DNA of 60,314 bases from Oscillospiraceae bacterium (GTDB lineage: Bacteria > Bacillota > Clostridia > Oscillospirales > Ruminococcaceae). The notes beneath the pieces are model-generated. The model was not told the DNA's origin. It searched no databases and was given only the letters and a program-made list of their open reading frames with translations. Positions within the stretch are counted from its first letter, which is position 1; every line of letters begins with the position of its first letter. Below are positions 45,834-54,114 of this stretch, in pieces. Made by a program: the position numbers and the translations under genes. The DNA lies in the NCBI GenBank assembly GCA_017465665.1, contig JAFTVU010000048.1:1-60314 (forward strand). Direction: 5' to 3'.

Positions 45834-47837
45834 ATGCGTAACAGAAGAATACTTCCGCTCACTTCGCTGCTGCTGGCAGGTATAATTGCGGTAACAGGCT
45901 GCTCTGATACGACTGTATCGGGCGGCATCGAAAACACATCTTCCACCACTTCGGCTGCAACAACGGTGAGCGGTGACGCTGCAACAAGCGACGCTCCCGC
46001 AGCAGAGAGCGCCGAGGCTCAGCCCGAGGAGGAAGCAGAGGTGCTTCCGCCATCCGTTCAACTTTCGCATGACAGCGGCATCTATGCGGAGGAGTTCCGG
46101 CTAACGCTGACAGGACTTGAAAGCGGAACTGTCTACTACACGCTGGACGGCAGCGACCCTGCCGTAAGCTCCACCGCCATTGAATATACAGCGCCCGTAA
46201 GCATAACGGACAGAGCGGACGCCGCCAACGTTGTCTCCGCCGTTGACCCTGTGCTGATAGCAGGCAGCTTCAACAAGCCCAACAAGGAAAGAAACGGCTT
46301 CGTCAGCGAGCTGTACGCTCCCGAGGACGAGGATGTGGATAAATGCACCGTGATACGCACTGCAGTGAAGCTTGCTGACGGCACGTTTGCAGGTGAAGCA
46401 TCCGCCACATATTTCATCGGCACTGCCGAGGAGCACATTGCAGGTCTTGCGGAAAGCTGTGCCGCTGCTGGCGGAAGTCTTGCCGTTATCAGCCTTTCCA
46501 TGAACTATGACGATCTGTTCGGCAGCGAGAGCGGTATCTATGTAAAGGGAGATATCTTCGACAAGGCGCTGGAGGAGTTCCTCATAGAGGAAAAGCGTGT
46601 GCGTGACGGCGAGAAAGCACGCTCACTTGACGCAAACTACAAACAGCGCGGCAGAGAATGGGAACGCGAAGCGGCTATGGTGATGTTCGAGTTTGACGAG
46701 AACGGAGCAACACAGGTGCTCAGCCAGAACTGCGGTGTGAGGATTCAGGGCAACTATTCACGTTCCGATATCCAGAAAGGTCTGCGCCTGTACGCAAGAA
46801 AGGAATACGGCGACAATAACTTCCGCTACGCAGTGTTCGGAGAGGATTACCTCAACGATGAAGGCGATGTGATGGATAAATACAAGACGCTGGTGCTTCG
46901 TGCGGGCGGAAACTGCGCGTTCACAGCGAAGTTCAATGATACCTACTGGCAGTCGCTCCTGCACGACTCAGCGTGTGAGACAAAGCAGTCGCGTCCCTGC
47001 GTGGTGTACCTCAACGGCGAGTACTGGGGTCTTTACGTGCTGGAGGAGGATTATTCCAACGACTTCTTCGAGGATGTGCACGGCGTAAACAAGGACAATG
47101 TGGTGGTATACAAGGGCGACGCTGAGACCTACGCACTCGGCTACAAGCTGGACGAGGGTGATATCCCCGAGGGCGAGGATGAGGACTACTACTTCAGTGA
47201 GCTGACAGCTTTCTTCGATACGCACACCGATCTAAAAGATCAGGCGGCGTATGAGGAGTTCGTGAAGCTTGTCGACCCCGAATCTGTGCGCGATTACTTC
47301 GCAGTGAACGTGTGGATAAACAACAAATGGGACTGGCCGGGCAAGAACTGGTCCATGTGGAAAGTGACCGTGACCGAGGACGGCAACCCCTACGGCGACG
47401 GCAGATGGCGTTTCTGCCTGTATGATATTGAGTTCGGCGGTGTAGGAGGCGGCGGTGAGGCACGCACCAACACCATCAAGGAGGATAACTACAAGCCTAA
47501 CGGTCTGCTGGATATGGATACGAACAACCCCGCAGTTCTGTGCTTTGCTTACCTCATGACCAACGAGGGCTTCCGTACGGATTTCTATGACCGCCTGCTT
47601 GGTCTTTCCGAGGGCGAGTTTGAAAAGACCGCGGCACTGGAAAAGCTCTCCGAGTTCGAGGATATCTACGGTCCTCTGTATGAGCAGTTCTTCACCAGAT
47701 ACCCCGAAACGGGCGATGCAGACGGCGCGCTCAACGGCGGCTACGCAAGCTCTGCGTGCATCAGGGATTTTATCAGCAACAGAAGCGGTAATATCCAGAG
47801 GATGATAGACTGGTGCGAGAAGATACTTAATAAATAA
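45834..47837 (+). CDS. CotH kinase-family lipoprotein with chitobiase-like C-terminal repeat domain
   Basis: This 667-residue lipoprotein has lipobox AVTGC (cysteine about 21) and an acidic linker to residue 70. It then has a CHB_HEX_C-type Ig domain (SGTVYYTLDGSDPAVSSTAIEYTAPV, about 98-125). Residues about 220-630 are the CotH domain: FDENGATQVLSQNCGVRIQGN, KTLVLRAGGN, VVYLNGEYWGLYVLEEDY, then the catalytic region NVWINNKWDWPGKNWSMWK and RFCLYDIEFGG. CotH proteins are atypical secreted protein kinases. Here it would phosphorylate surface proteins. It is the last gene of the VTC operon, 14 bp after DUF4956. Confidence 0.9.
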   Translation: MRNRRILPLTSLLLAGIIAVTGCSDTTVSGGIENTSSTTSAATTVSGDAATSDAPAAESAEAQPEEEAEVLPPSVQLSHDSGIYAEEFRLTLTGLESGTVYYTLDGSDPAVSSTAIEYTAPVSITDRADAANVVSAVDPVLIAGSFNKPNKERNGFVSELYAPEDEDVDKCTVIRTAVKLADGTFAGEASATYFIGTAEEHIAGLAESCAAAGGSLAVISLSMNYDDLFGSESGIYVKGDIFDKALEEFLIEEKRVRDGEKARSLDANYKQRGREWEREAAMVMFEFDENGATQVLSQNCGVRIQGNYSRSDIQKGLRLYARKEYGDNNFRYAVFGEDYLNDEGDVMDKYKTLVLRAGGNCAFTAKFNDTYWQSLLHDSACETKQSRPCVVYLNGEYWGLYVLEEDYSNDFFEDVHGVNKDNVVVYKGDAETYALGYKLDEGDIPEGEDEDYYFSELTAFFDTHTDLKDQAAYEEFVKLVDPESVRDYFAVNVWINNKWDWPGKNWSMWKVTVTEDGNPYGDGRWRFCLYDIEFGGVGGGGEARTNTIKEDNYKPNGLLDMDTNNPAVLCFAYLMTNEGFRTDFYDRLLGLSEGEFEKTAALEKLSEFEDIYGPLYEQFFTRYPETGDADGALNGGYASSACIRDFISNRSGNIQRMIDWCEKILNK

Positions 47838-47856
47838 GCTTAATATATAATAAAGA

Positions 47857-47884
47857 CGGCAGATGTTATCTGCCGCCATTTTTG
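47857..47884 (+). terminator. Terminator of the CotH operon
   Basis: CGGCAGAT (47857-47864) pairs with ATCTGCCG (47868-47875), followed by CCATTTTTG. Confidence 0.75.
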
Positions 47885-48000
47885 TTGAATGTGGATCGTT
47901 TTTGCGTCATTAATTGTGTGGTCGGATAAGCAATTAGGCTGCACTGGTGCATATATGCTGCAATCTTTCTTGAATGCGCCTTTATGTGCAGGATCAGGCA

Positions 48001-49074
48001 TCACGCCCCCAGCAGGTTCTGATCGAAAGCGAACAACGCCTCGTTTATCTCAAAGATGTTATAGTTTCCGCGCTGAATGAAGTATTCCACTATGATATCG
48101 CTCTTGCTGGAGTGCGAGAGGGCATAGCCTGCTTTCATCAGCATATCCTTTGCTTCGTTCAGCGGCAGCTCAAGGGCTATCGCAAAGGCGAGCACTGTCG
48201 GCTTGCTGGGGCGGTAGTGGATATCTCCGCGTATCTTGGAAAACAGCTTTCTGTCTATGTTTGCTTTCTTGTAGCACTGGGCGTCCGTCATGCCCTTTTC
48301 GTCTATCTTTCTCAGCAGCATCTGCGAGAAGCTCTCGTCAAGCTGACCCAGCGCCTCCTCAAGGCTGTTGGCAGCAACAGCGCAAAGGAGCTCGTCGGTA
48401 TCCTCATCGGCGCAGGTGTCCTCCTGAGCCGCCCTGTACATATCCGCAGCCACTTTCTGCTTGACGCTGCGTATCGGCGCGGCAGCGGCGCTGAACATCC
48501 TCGGTAATTCAAGCCTGCGCGAGCGGGCAGTGCTGTCGTCATGCTCCGCTGCGTAGTTGTCGTCTATGTACTGGCTGATATCCCTGAACAGCTTTGAGCC
48601 TATCACGAAGCTGTCCTTGTCGAAGATGACGAGATACACCGTCATGTCATGCTCCGCAAGGAACGAGCTTATGGTATCCACCGCCACGCGGATGGCTTCC
48701 GCTCTGGGGTAGCCGTAGATACCTGCGGATATCAGCGGAAACGCCACGCTCTCGCAGTCGTTCTCAGCGGCAAGCTCCAGTGAGCTGCGGTAGCAGGAGG
48801 TAAGCAGCTCCTTTTCACCGTGAACTCCGCCGTTCCACACAGGTCCGACAGTATGTATGACGTGCCTTGCAGGCAGACGGTAGCCCTTTGTTATTTTTGC
48901 GTCGCCCGTTCCGCATCCGCCGAGCGTCCTGCACTCAGCCAGCAGCTCAGGGCCTGCGGCACGGTGTATAGCTCCGTCCACACCGCCTCCGCCCAGCAGC
49001 GAGCAGTTTGCGGCGTTTACTATGGCGTCCACCTGCATTTTGGTGATATCGTTTCGTACTATTTCAAGAGGCAT
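48001..49074 (-). CDS. Macro-domain protein fused to a C-terminal HTH-like domain
   Basis: The product is 357 residues. Residues 1-170 form an MacroD-type macro domain ([37 protein letters not shown], and later [11 protein letters not shown]), which binds and often hydrolyses ADP-ribose derivatives. A charged linker of about 70 residues follows. Residues about 255-357 are a second domain ([50 protein letters not shown]), an XRE-like helical domain seen as a stand-alone or fused unit in Firmicutes. The RBS is AAAAGGAGTGATAGC. The fusion suggests a regulator responsive to ADP-ribose or a defence-type protein. Confidence 0.88.
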   Translation of the reverse strand: MPLEIVRNDITKMQVDAIVNAANCSLLGGGGVDGAIHRAAGPELLAECRTLGGCGTGDAKITKGYRLPARHVIHTVGPVWNGGVHGEKELLTSCYRSSLELAAENDCESVAFPLISAGIYGYPRAEAIRVAVDTISSFLAEHDMTVYLVIFDKDSFVIGSKLFRDISQYIDDNYAAEHDDSTARSRRLELPRMFSAAAAPIRSVKQKVAADMYRAAQEDTCADEDTDELLCAVAANSLEEALGQLDESFSQMLLRKIDEKGMTDAQCYKKANIDRKLFSKIRGDIHYRPSKPTVLAFAIALELPLNEAKDMLMKAGYALSHSSKSDIIVEYFIQRGNYNIFEINEALFAFDQNLLGA

Positions 49075-49109
49075 GCTATCACTCCTTTTAAGTTGCCTTA
49101 TTTATGTTA

Positions 49110-49138
49110 ATGATAGCATTTTCCTGCGCGGATGTCAA
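49110..49138 (-). promoter_or_regulatory. Promoter of the macro-domain gene
   Basis: On the minus strand TTGACA (49133-49138) and TATCAT (49110-49115) are 17 bp apart. Confidence 0.78.
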
Positions 49139-49188
49139 CTTGCGTTTTTTGAATGTTAAATTCACAAAAATGTGTTCATAATTTTTTA

Positions 49189-49217
49189 TTGATTATTTTC
49201 CCGTAACGTGCTATTAT
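49189..49217 (+). promoter_or_regulatory. Promoter of the second orphan sugar-binding lipoprotein
   Basis: TTGATT (49189-49194) and TATTAT (49212-49217) are 17 bp apart. A 7-bp inverted repeat, ACATCGG (49246-49252) and CCGATGT (49261-49267), lies downstream and may be an operator or a leader hairpin. Confidence 0.65.
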
Positions 49218-49292
49218 ATAGATACAGACAGATTTACAGTAACTGACATCGGGCGGCATTCCGATGTTACGATATATGAAAGGATGGTCAAT

Positions 49293-50693
49293 ATGAATTT
49301 CAAAAGAATATCCGCAGCCGCTCTGTGCGCTGCAATGGTGCTGAGCCTCACAGCCTGTGACGAAGCCCAGCCCCAGCAGGGAGCTGTCACCTCCGATGGC
49401 GGACTTAACACCACCACCTCCGCCACCACCACGACAAACACCCTTGATGATGATATCAACAACCCCGTTGATATCACAGATTTCGTTGAGGCTGCAACCC
49501 TTGAAAACCCCAATCTCGTATATTTTGGTCACTATGATATGCGAGTTGCAGGCGATATCAAGCCGGGCGTAAAGCTGTTCGAGGAGACCTACGGCGGCAA
49601 GATCGATTATCTGCAGTGCGCATGGGGCGAGCGTATCGATAAGCTCCAGACGCTCATTGCCAGCGGCGATTCTCCCGATCTTGTAGACAAGGAGGATCTC
49701 ACATTCCCGAACCTCATCTCCAAGAACGTTTATGAGGACCTTACAGCACATATAGATCTCACACAGCCCCAGTGGGCAGGCTATGATGTACTGGTTGAGC
49801 AGTATGCGTACAACGGCGGTCACTACTACTATCCCTTTACAGCAAACGCACTTCCCAACTGCCTTATCTACAACAAGACAAAGTTTGACGGTCTGGGTCT
49901 GGATGATCCCAAGGCTATGTACGATGCAGGAACATGGACATGGGACAGCTTCAAGAACATCATGATAGACTTCATGGACAGAGATCCTGACGCTGTAGGC
50001 GGCGTATACGGTCTGCTCGGTCATGAGATCATCGTATCCACAGGTACGCCTCTCATAGGAATGCAGGAGGGCAAGGTAGTAAATAACATGAACACCGCAG
50101 AGGTTGAGCGTGCAGCAAATTACCTGACCGATCTCCGTAAGGAGGGTCTTGCAGTGCGCGGCGACGGTATGTGGAGCAACGAATCCGCACCGCTTGTTAC
50201 AGGTAAGGTAGCTTTCCTCGGCGTAGGTCAGTGGAAGATAACAGACTTCTGCAAGCTGTATAAGGAGTACGAGTTCGGCTTCGTTCCTTTCCCTCGTGAC
50301 CCGTCCGCAGACGAATATTACTACAACACCACCTCTTTCGGATACATGGTACCAAAGGGCTCTGAGAACGTTGAGGGCGCTGCCGCATTCATTGATATCA
50401 TGCGCCGCTGCGGTACAGATCCCGAGCTCAAGGCTGTCGTAAAGGAAAGTATCATGAACGATAAGCAGTACAGCGAGGAGCAGTATGAGTTTCTGACATC
50501 CTTTGAAAACATTGCTGAGTATAACATGGTGCTTCCTGTTTCGGGCGGCATCAGCGCAAACCTCACCACCGTTCTTGACGATATGGTGATCAATCTTGCA
50601 TTCGAGCAGGGCGAGAACCAGAAGAGCTGGACACAGCTGCGTACAGAGTATGAGGGCGTGATTGCAAGCGATCTCAGCGTATTCACTGAATAA
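49293..50693 (+). CDS. Extracellular solute-binding lipoprotein (SBP family 1), paralogue of the 37.8-kb gene
   Basis: The product is 466 residues: lipobox SLTAC (cysteine about 21), a Thr-rich linker, then the SBP-1 fold. Shared landmarks with the 37750-39264 protein are YFGHYDMRVAG, EETYGGKIDYLQC, SGDSPDLVDKEDLTFP, AGTWTWDSFKNIMIDF and FGFVPFPRDPSADEYYYNT. The ATG at 49293 is chosen because GAAAGGA is correctly spaced; an ATG at 49284 lies inside that site. No permease or ATPase is adjacent. It probably delivers an oligosaccharide to a shared multi-sugar permease encoded elsewhere. Confidence 0.9.
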   Translation: MNFKRISAAALCAAMVLSLTACDEAQPQQGAVTSDGGLNTTTSATTTTNTLDDDINNPVDITDFVEAATLENPNLVYFGHYDMRVAGDIKPGVKLFEETYGGKIDYLQCAWGERIDKLQTLIASGDSPDLVDKEDLTFPNLISKNVYEDLTAHIDLTQPQWAGYDVLVEQYAYNGGHYYYPFTANALPNCLIYNKTKFDGLGLDDPKAMYDAGTWTWDSFKNIMIDFMDRDPDAVGGVYGLLGHEIIVSTGTPLIGMQEGKVVNNMNTAEVERAANYLTDLRKEGLAVRGDGMWSNESAPLVTGKVAFLGVGQWKITDFCKLYKEYEFGFVPFPRDPSADEYYYNTTSFGYMVPKGSENVEGAAAFIDIMRRCGTDPELKAVVKESIMNDKQYSEEQYEFLTSFENIAEYNMVLPVSGGISANLTTVLDDMVINLAFEQGENQKSWTQLRTEYEGVIASDLSVFTE

Positions 50694-50725
50694 TACATGG
50701 TTATAGATCCTCTCTGATAAAGCAG

Positions 50726-50765
50726 GGACCCGTGAAGAAGCAACTTCGCGGGTCCTTGTGTTTTT
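50726..50765 (+). terminator. Terminator after the second sugar-binding gene
   Basis: GGACCCGTGAAG (50726-50737) pairs with CTTCGCGGGTCC (50744-50755), followed by TTGTGTTTTT. Confidence 0.85.
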
Positions 50766-50901
50766 GTCAATATATGTCACCTGCGGCATCCGCTGCGGGT
50801 TATTTTTTGCTATAAAATGTATGTTCGCTAAAAAAACAGTAAAAAATCATAATTTTAATATTTTTGAAAGAAAAATTTTATGCTTTTTATACAGTTTCGT
50901 G

Positions 50902-50930
50902 TTGACATCGGGGCACATTTATCGTATAAT
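50902..50930 (+). promoter_or_regulatory. Promoter of the nitrilase/tubulin-like genes
   Basis: TTGACA (50902-50907) and TATAAT (50925-50930) are 17 bp apart, a full consensus. The gap from the previous gene is 272 bp and AT-rich, and no gene was seen in it. Confidence 0.85.
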
Positions 50931-50965
50931 ATTAATATATGCAGTTGTGCTGAAAGGTTGATCGT

Positions 50966-51742
50966 ATGAAAGTCTGTCTGGCTCAGTATGATATCGTGTG
51001 GGAGGATAAAGCCGCCAATATGTCCCGCTGCCGCCGTTTTTTTGAGGAGGCTTCACAGCAGGGCGGAGAGCTCATCCTGTTCCCCGAAATGTCGCTGACG
51101 GGCTTTTCTATGGACGCTTCGCTTGCAGAGCCGCCCGATGGCGAGAGCTGCACGTTTTTCGGCGGACTTTCACAGCAGTACGGCATCCCGTGCGTGTTCG
51201 GCTATGCCGAGCGTGACGGAGAAAAACTGTACAACCGCCTTGCTTTCGCAGACAGCAGCGGCGTTATATCCGCACGCTACACGAAGCTGCATCCGTTCTC
51301 TATGGGCGGAGAGAGCTGCTTCACAGCAGGTGAGGAGACTGTGTGCTTTCCTCTCGGCGGCATGGATATCGGGCTTTCGATATGCTATGATCTGCGCTTT
51401 CCCGAGCTGTACCAGCGGCTTTCCATAAGCTGCGGCGCGGTGGTAGTCGCTGCGAATTTTCCTGCTTCGCGCAGGGAGCACTGGCTTACGCTGCTGCGTG
51501 CCAGAGCTATCGAGAACCAGTGCTACATGCTCGGCTGCAACCGAACAGGCTTCGGCGGCGGTATAGAGTATAGCGGAGACAGCGCGGTGTTCGCGCCCGA
51601 CGGTGAGCTTATCTGCACCGCAGAAAGCGCAGAAAAGCTGCTCACAGCAGATATTGACATAAGCGCCGTACAGGAGCTGCGTGCTGCGTTTCCTTTAAAA
51701 AATGACAGAAGAATTGAAATATATCGAAATTTTTATGAATGA
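50966..51742 (+). CDS. Carbon-nitrogen hydrolase (nitrilase superfamily, omega-amidase-like)
   Basis: This 258-residue enzyme has the nitrilase-superfamily triad in order: glutamate in LILFPEMSLTGF, lysine in YTKLHPF, and the nucleophile cysteine in LSICYDLRFPELYQ. The pattern CYDLRFPE is typical of the Nit/omega-amidase branch, which hydrolyses amides such as 2-oxosuccinamate or deaminated glutathione. It is cytosolic. It lies 12 bp before the tubulin-like gene, so they are co-transcribed, though a biochemical link between the two is not evident. Confidence 0.9.
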   Translation: MKVCLAQYDIVWEDKAANMSRCRRFFEEASQQGGELILFPEMSLTGFSMDASLAEPPDGESCTFFGGLSQQYGIPCVFGYAERDGEKLYNRLAFADSSGVISARYTKLHPFSMGGESCFTAGEETVCFPLGGMDIGLSICYDLRFPELYQRLSISCGAVVVAANFPASRREHWLTLLRARAIENQCYMLGCNRTGFGGGIEYSGDSAVFAPDGELICTAESAEKLLTADIDISAVQELRAAFPLKNDRRIEIYRNFYE

Positions 51743-51754
51743 GGTGGGGATTTC

Positions 51755-54046
51755 ATGGAAATTGAAAACAAGATAGAATGGCTTGCTCCTGAGAGAGTTC
51801 TGAAGCTTACCGATAAGCATAAGAGTATGTTCGGTATCAACAGGCTGTTCATCATCGGTCTGGGCAAGAACGGAGTGGATTGCGTGCTCCGCTGCAAGCA
51901 CCTTACCGAAAAGCGCTTCGGTACAGATGAAAAGAAAGTGCGCTTTCTCGGCATCGCAGAGGATAAGTACCTTGAATCCGCAGGCTGCGAGGGCAGTGTG
52001 CTCACAGAGGAAGAGCAGATACCCGTAGTTCCCGAGGAGGCTATCTATAAATATCTCAACAATCCTGCAAGGCTTCCGCAGGCGGCGGTATCCTGGTTTG
52101 ACAACGGTCTGAAGAACTATTCTCCCGCAACTCCCGTTTACGGCATGACAAAGCGTCAGGGCGGACGAATCGCGCTGTTCCATAATATAAAGAACGTAAT
52201 CAAGCGCATCGGTGAGGCTATGAATGCTTTCGCAGGCTCTGACAAGTCGCTTGAGATAGTCATCACAGGCAACATGGGTGATATCTTCTTCGGCGGAATG
52301 TTCATAGACCTTGCGTATATACTCGGCAAGCTGTTCGGGGATTCCGCTTATCCCGTGAAGATAAACTGCTATATGTTCGCGCCCGATACCGCGTCCATGT
52401 TCGAGACAGACCAGCGTGAGATGGGCAACTACTATGCAAACACCATCCTCACCAAGAACGAGCTGGATATGTTCCAGTGCCAGAGACGTCATTTCTCCCA
52501 GCAGTACAGCTCCTCCTTTGAGGTAACATCAGATAAAGTGCCGTTCAATGCGTGCTTTATCGCAAAGGGCGAGAAGAACTACAGCTACACCCTTGACTGC
52601 GCTGCTGAAAAGATACTTAACCGCATGGAGATACTGTTCTCCAAGGACGATGACGCTGAGCGTATCATGTCCTACAATATGCTCAGACCCAACGATTCCC
52701 ATGATTTCCGCTATCTTTCCTACGGAGTGGCGGTCACTGAAGTGCCTCTGGGCAAGATAATGAGCTATCTGTGTATCAAGGTGTTCACACTTATGAATCA
52801 CGCGCTCAATAAGAACAACGTGGGTGAGCGTCTTCTGGGGCATTACTCAAACCTTGTCACTCCCGATGAGCGCTTCCTCGCGCAAAAGGGCGGAGATCTG
52901 CCTGCGCTGGAGTTTGACGAGCGCATAAACCCTGTGTTCTCTGTACGTTCCCTTAAAATGAGCAGCGATAACGCCACCGAATACATAGAAAACTGGCTGA
53001 GCAGGCTTGAAGCCTCTACCGAAAAGGGCGCGGAGATCTGCCTTGACGAAGTTACTGCGAGCATAATCAATGTCTGCGATGAGGCAATGCGCGATTTTTC
53101 CAAGGGCCCGTTCTATGCGGCGGAGCTTGTGAGAAAATGCCTTTCAACTCTGCGTGTGGCTATCGCAAAGGTTAATTCCGAGATCGAGGATATGGCTGAA
53201 CAGAAGCCGCGTTATCTTGATCTCAGCCGCACCGCGTACATGAAAGTAAAGACCTCGCCGCTGTTCGTAGGCAAGGCTGTGGAGCAGTATATCGTTGAGC
53301 TGCGCGAATACGCAAACTGCTGCAATAAGGAGCGCACAGGCACGATACTTGTGAAGTTCTATCAGGATGTCTATGACAAGCTGAACGATTACCTTGAAAA
53401 CACCATCGGCGCTGCAACCTCCGCCTTTGAGAGCGTAGCGGTGAACCGCAAGGCTATCATTGAGCATATCGCGGCAGATAACAGTGATACCACCTGTGCG
53501 TGCGACGCTATATCCCTTTCCGACAGCGCTGTTACAGACAGGCTGGATAAGCTGGTGGAGGAGATACCCGAAGCCACTCTTTCCAAGGCATTCCTTGCAT
53601 CGGGCATACTTGAGCTTCAGGGCGGCGATGAAAGGGAAGTGGCAAAGGCAGTGGTGCAGATAGTGAACAAGTGCTTCGCAGAGCTGCTTGATATGCCTTT
53701 TGGCGAGATGTGCAGCTATTTCGGCAAGAAAGATGTGCTCAGCACAGCTGTTGACTGCAATATCGAAAACGCGGCAGTGCCTGCGCCCATGAACGATGAT
53801 TTCGCGCTCAACAGAATAATCTGCCCGAAGTCCACCAAGCAGGATGAGATAGCAGGCCTCAGAGCCGAATACAAGGGTATGAACTTCATCTGGAACGGCT
53901 CTGTTATGAACTATGCGGCGGCTGTATCGCAGATAAAGGCAGGCGTAAAGCTCAACGAGTTCCCCGATTACGATCAGTGGGAGAATATGCACTACGCCTA
54001 CGTCAACGATTCCCTCAAAAAGCACGGAATCCACATATTCAGATAA
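51755..54046 (+). CDS. Divergent tubulin-like domain protein (tentative)
   Basis: The product is 763 residues with no signal or membrane segment. The N-terminus resembles bacterial tubulin-like (Tubulin_2) proteins: a nucleotide-fold start, NRLFIIGLGKNGVDCVLRCK (about residues 28-47), then VRFLGIAED at the second strand. A Gly-rich loop with a hydrophobic helix follows (ITGNMGDIFFGGMFIDLAYILGKLF, about 170-195) at the place of the GGTGSG tubulin signature loop. That signature is not conserved, so GTP binding is uncertain. Residues 400-763 are helical and unassigned. The start follows GAGGTGGGGATTTC. It lies between a nitrilase and a transglutaminase membrane protein. Confidence 0.55.
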   Translation: MEIENKIEWLAPERVLKLTDKHKSMFGINRLFIIGLGKNGVDCVLRCKHLTEKRFGTDEKKVRFLGIAEDKYLESAGCEGSVLTEEEQIPVVPEEAIYKYLNNPARLPQAAVSWFDNGLKNYSPATPVYGMTKRQGGRIALFHNIKNVIKRIGEAMNAFAGSDKSLEIVITGNMGDIFFGGMFIDLAYILGKLFGDSAYPVKINCYMFAPDTASMFETDQREMGNYYANTILTKNELDMFQCQRRHFSQQYSSSFEVTSDKVPFNACFIAKGEKNYSYTLDCAAEKILNRMEILFSKDDDAERIMSYNMLRPNDSHDFRYLSYGVAVTEVPLGKIMSYLCIKVFTLMNHALNKNNVGERLLGHYSNLVTPDERFLAQKGGDLPALEFDERINPVFSVRSLKMSSDNATEYIENWLSRLEASTEKGAEICLDEVTASIINVCDEAMRDFSKGPFYAAELVRKCLSTLRVAIAKVNSEIEDMAEQKPRYLDLSRTAYMKVKTSPLFVGKAVEQYIVELREYANCCNKERTGTILVKFYQDVYDKLNDYLENTIGAATSAFESVAVNRKAIIEHIAADNSDTTCACDAISLSDSAVTDRLDKLVEEIPEATLSKAFLASGILELQGGDEREVAKAVVQIVNKCFAELLDMPFGEMCSYFGKKDVLSTAVDCNIENAAVPAPMNDDFALNRIICPKSTKQDEIAGLRAEYKGMNFIWNGSVMNYAAAVSQIKAGVKLNEFPDYDQWENMHYAYVNDSLKKHGIHIFR

Positions 54047-54060
54047 GAAGTAATACGGCG

Positions 54061-54091
54061 GCTTCCATCTCCGTTGGGGATGGAGGCTTTT
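54061..54091 (+). terminator. Terminator-like hairpin before the transglutaminase gene
   Basis: A 12-bp stem (54061-54072 with 54076-54087, some G-T pairs) around GTT is followed by TTTT. Expression of the next gene may be reduced relative to the tubulin-like gene. Confidence 0.6.
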
Positions 54092-54114
54092 GCCGTTGTA
54101 TGAGGAAAATATAA

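Noticed and set aside
49176-50789. 537-codon minus-strand frame opposite the second sugar-binding gene
   Set aside because: It is an antisense shadow of the paralogue at 49293, with the same composition as the shadow of the first copy.
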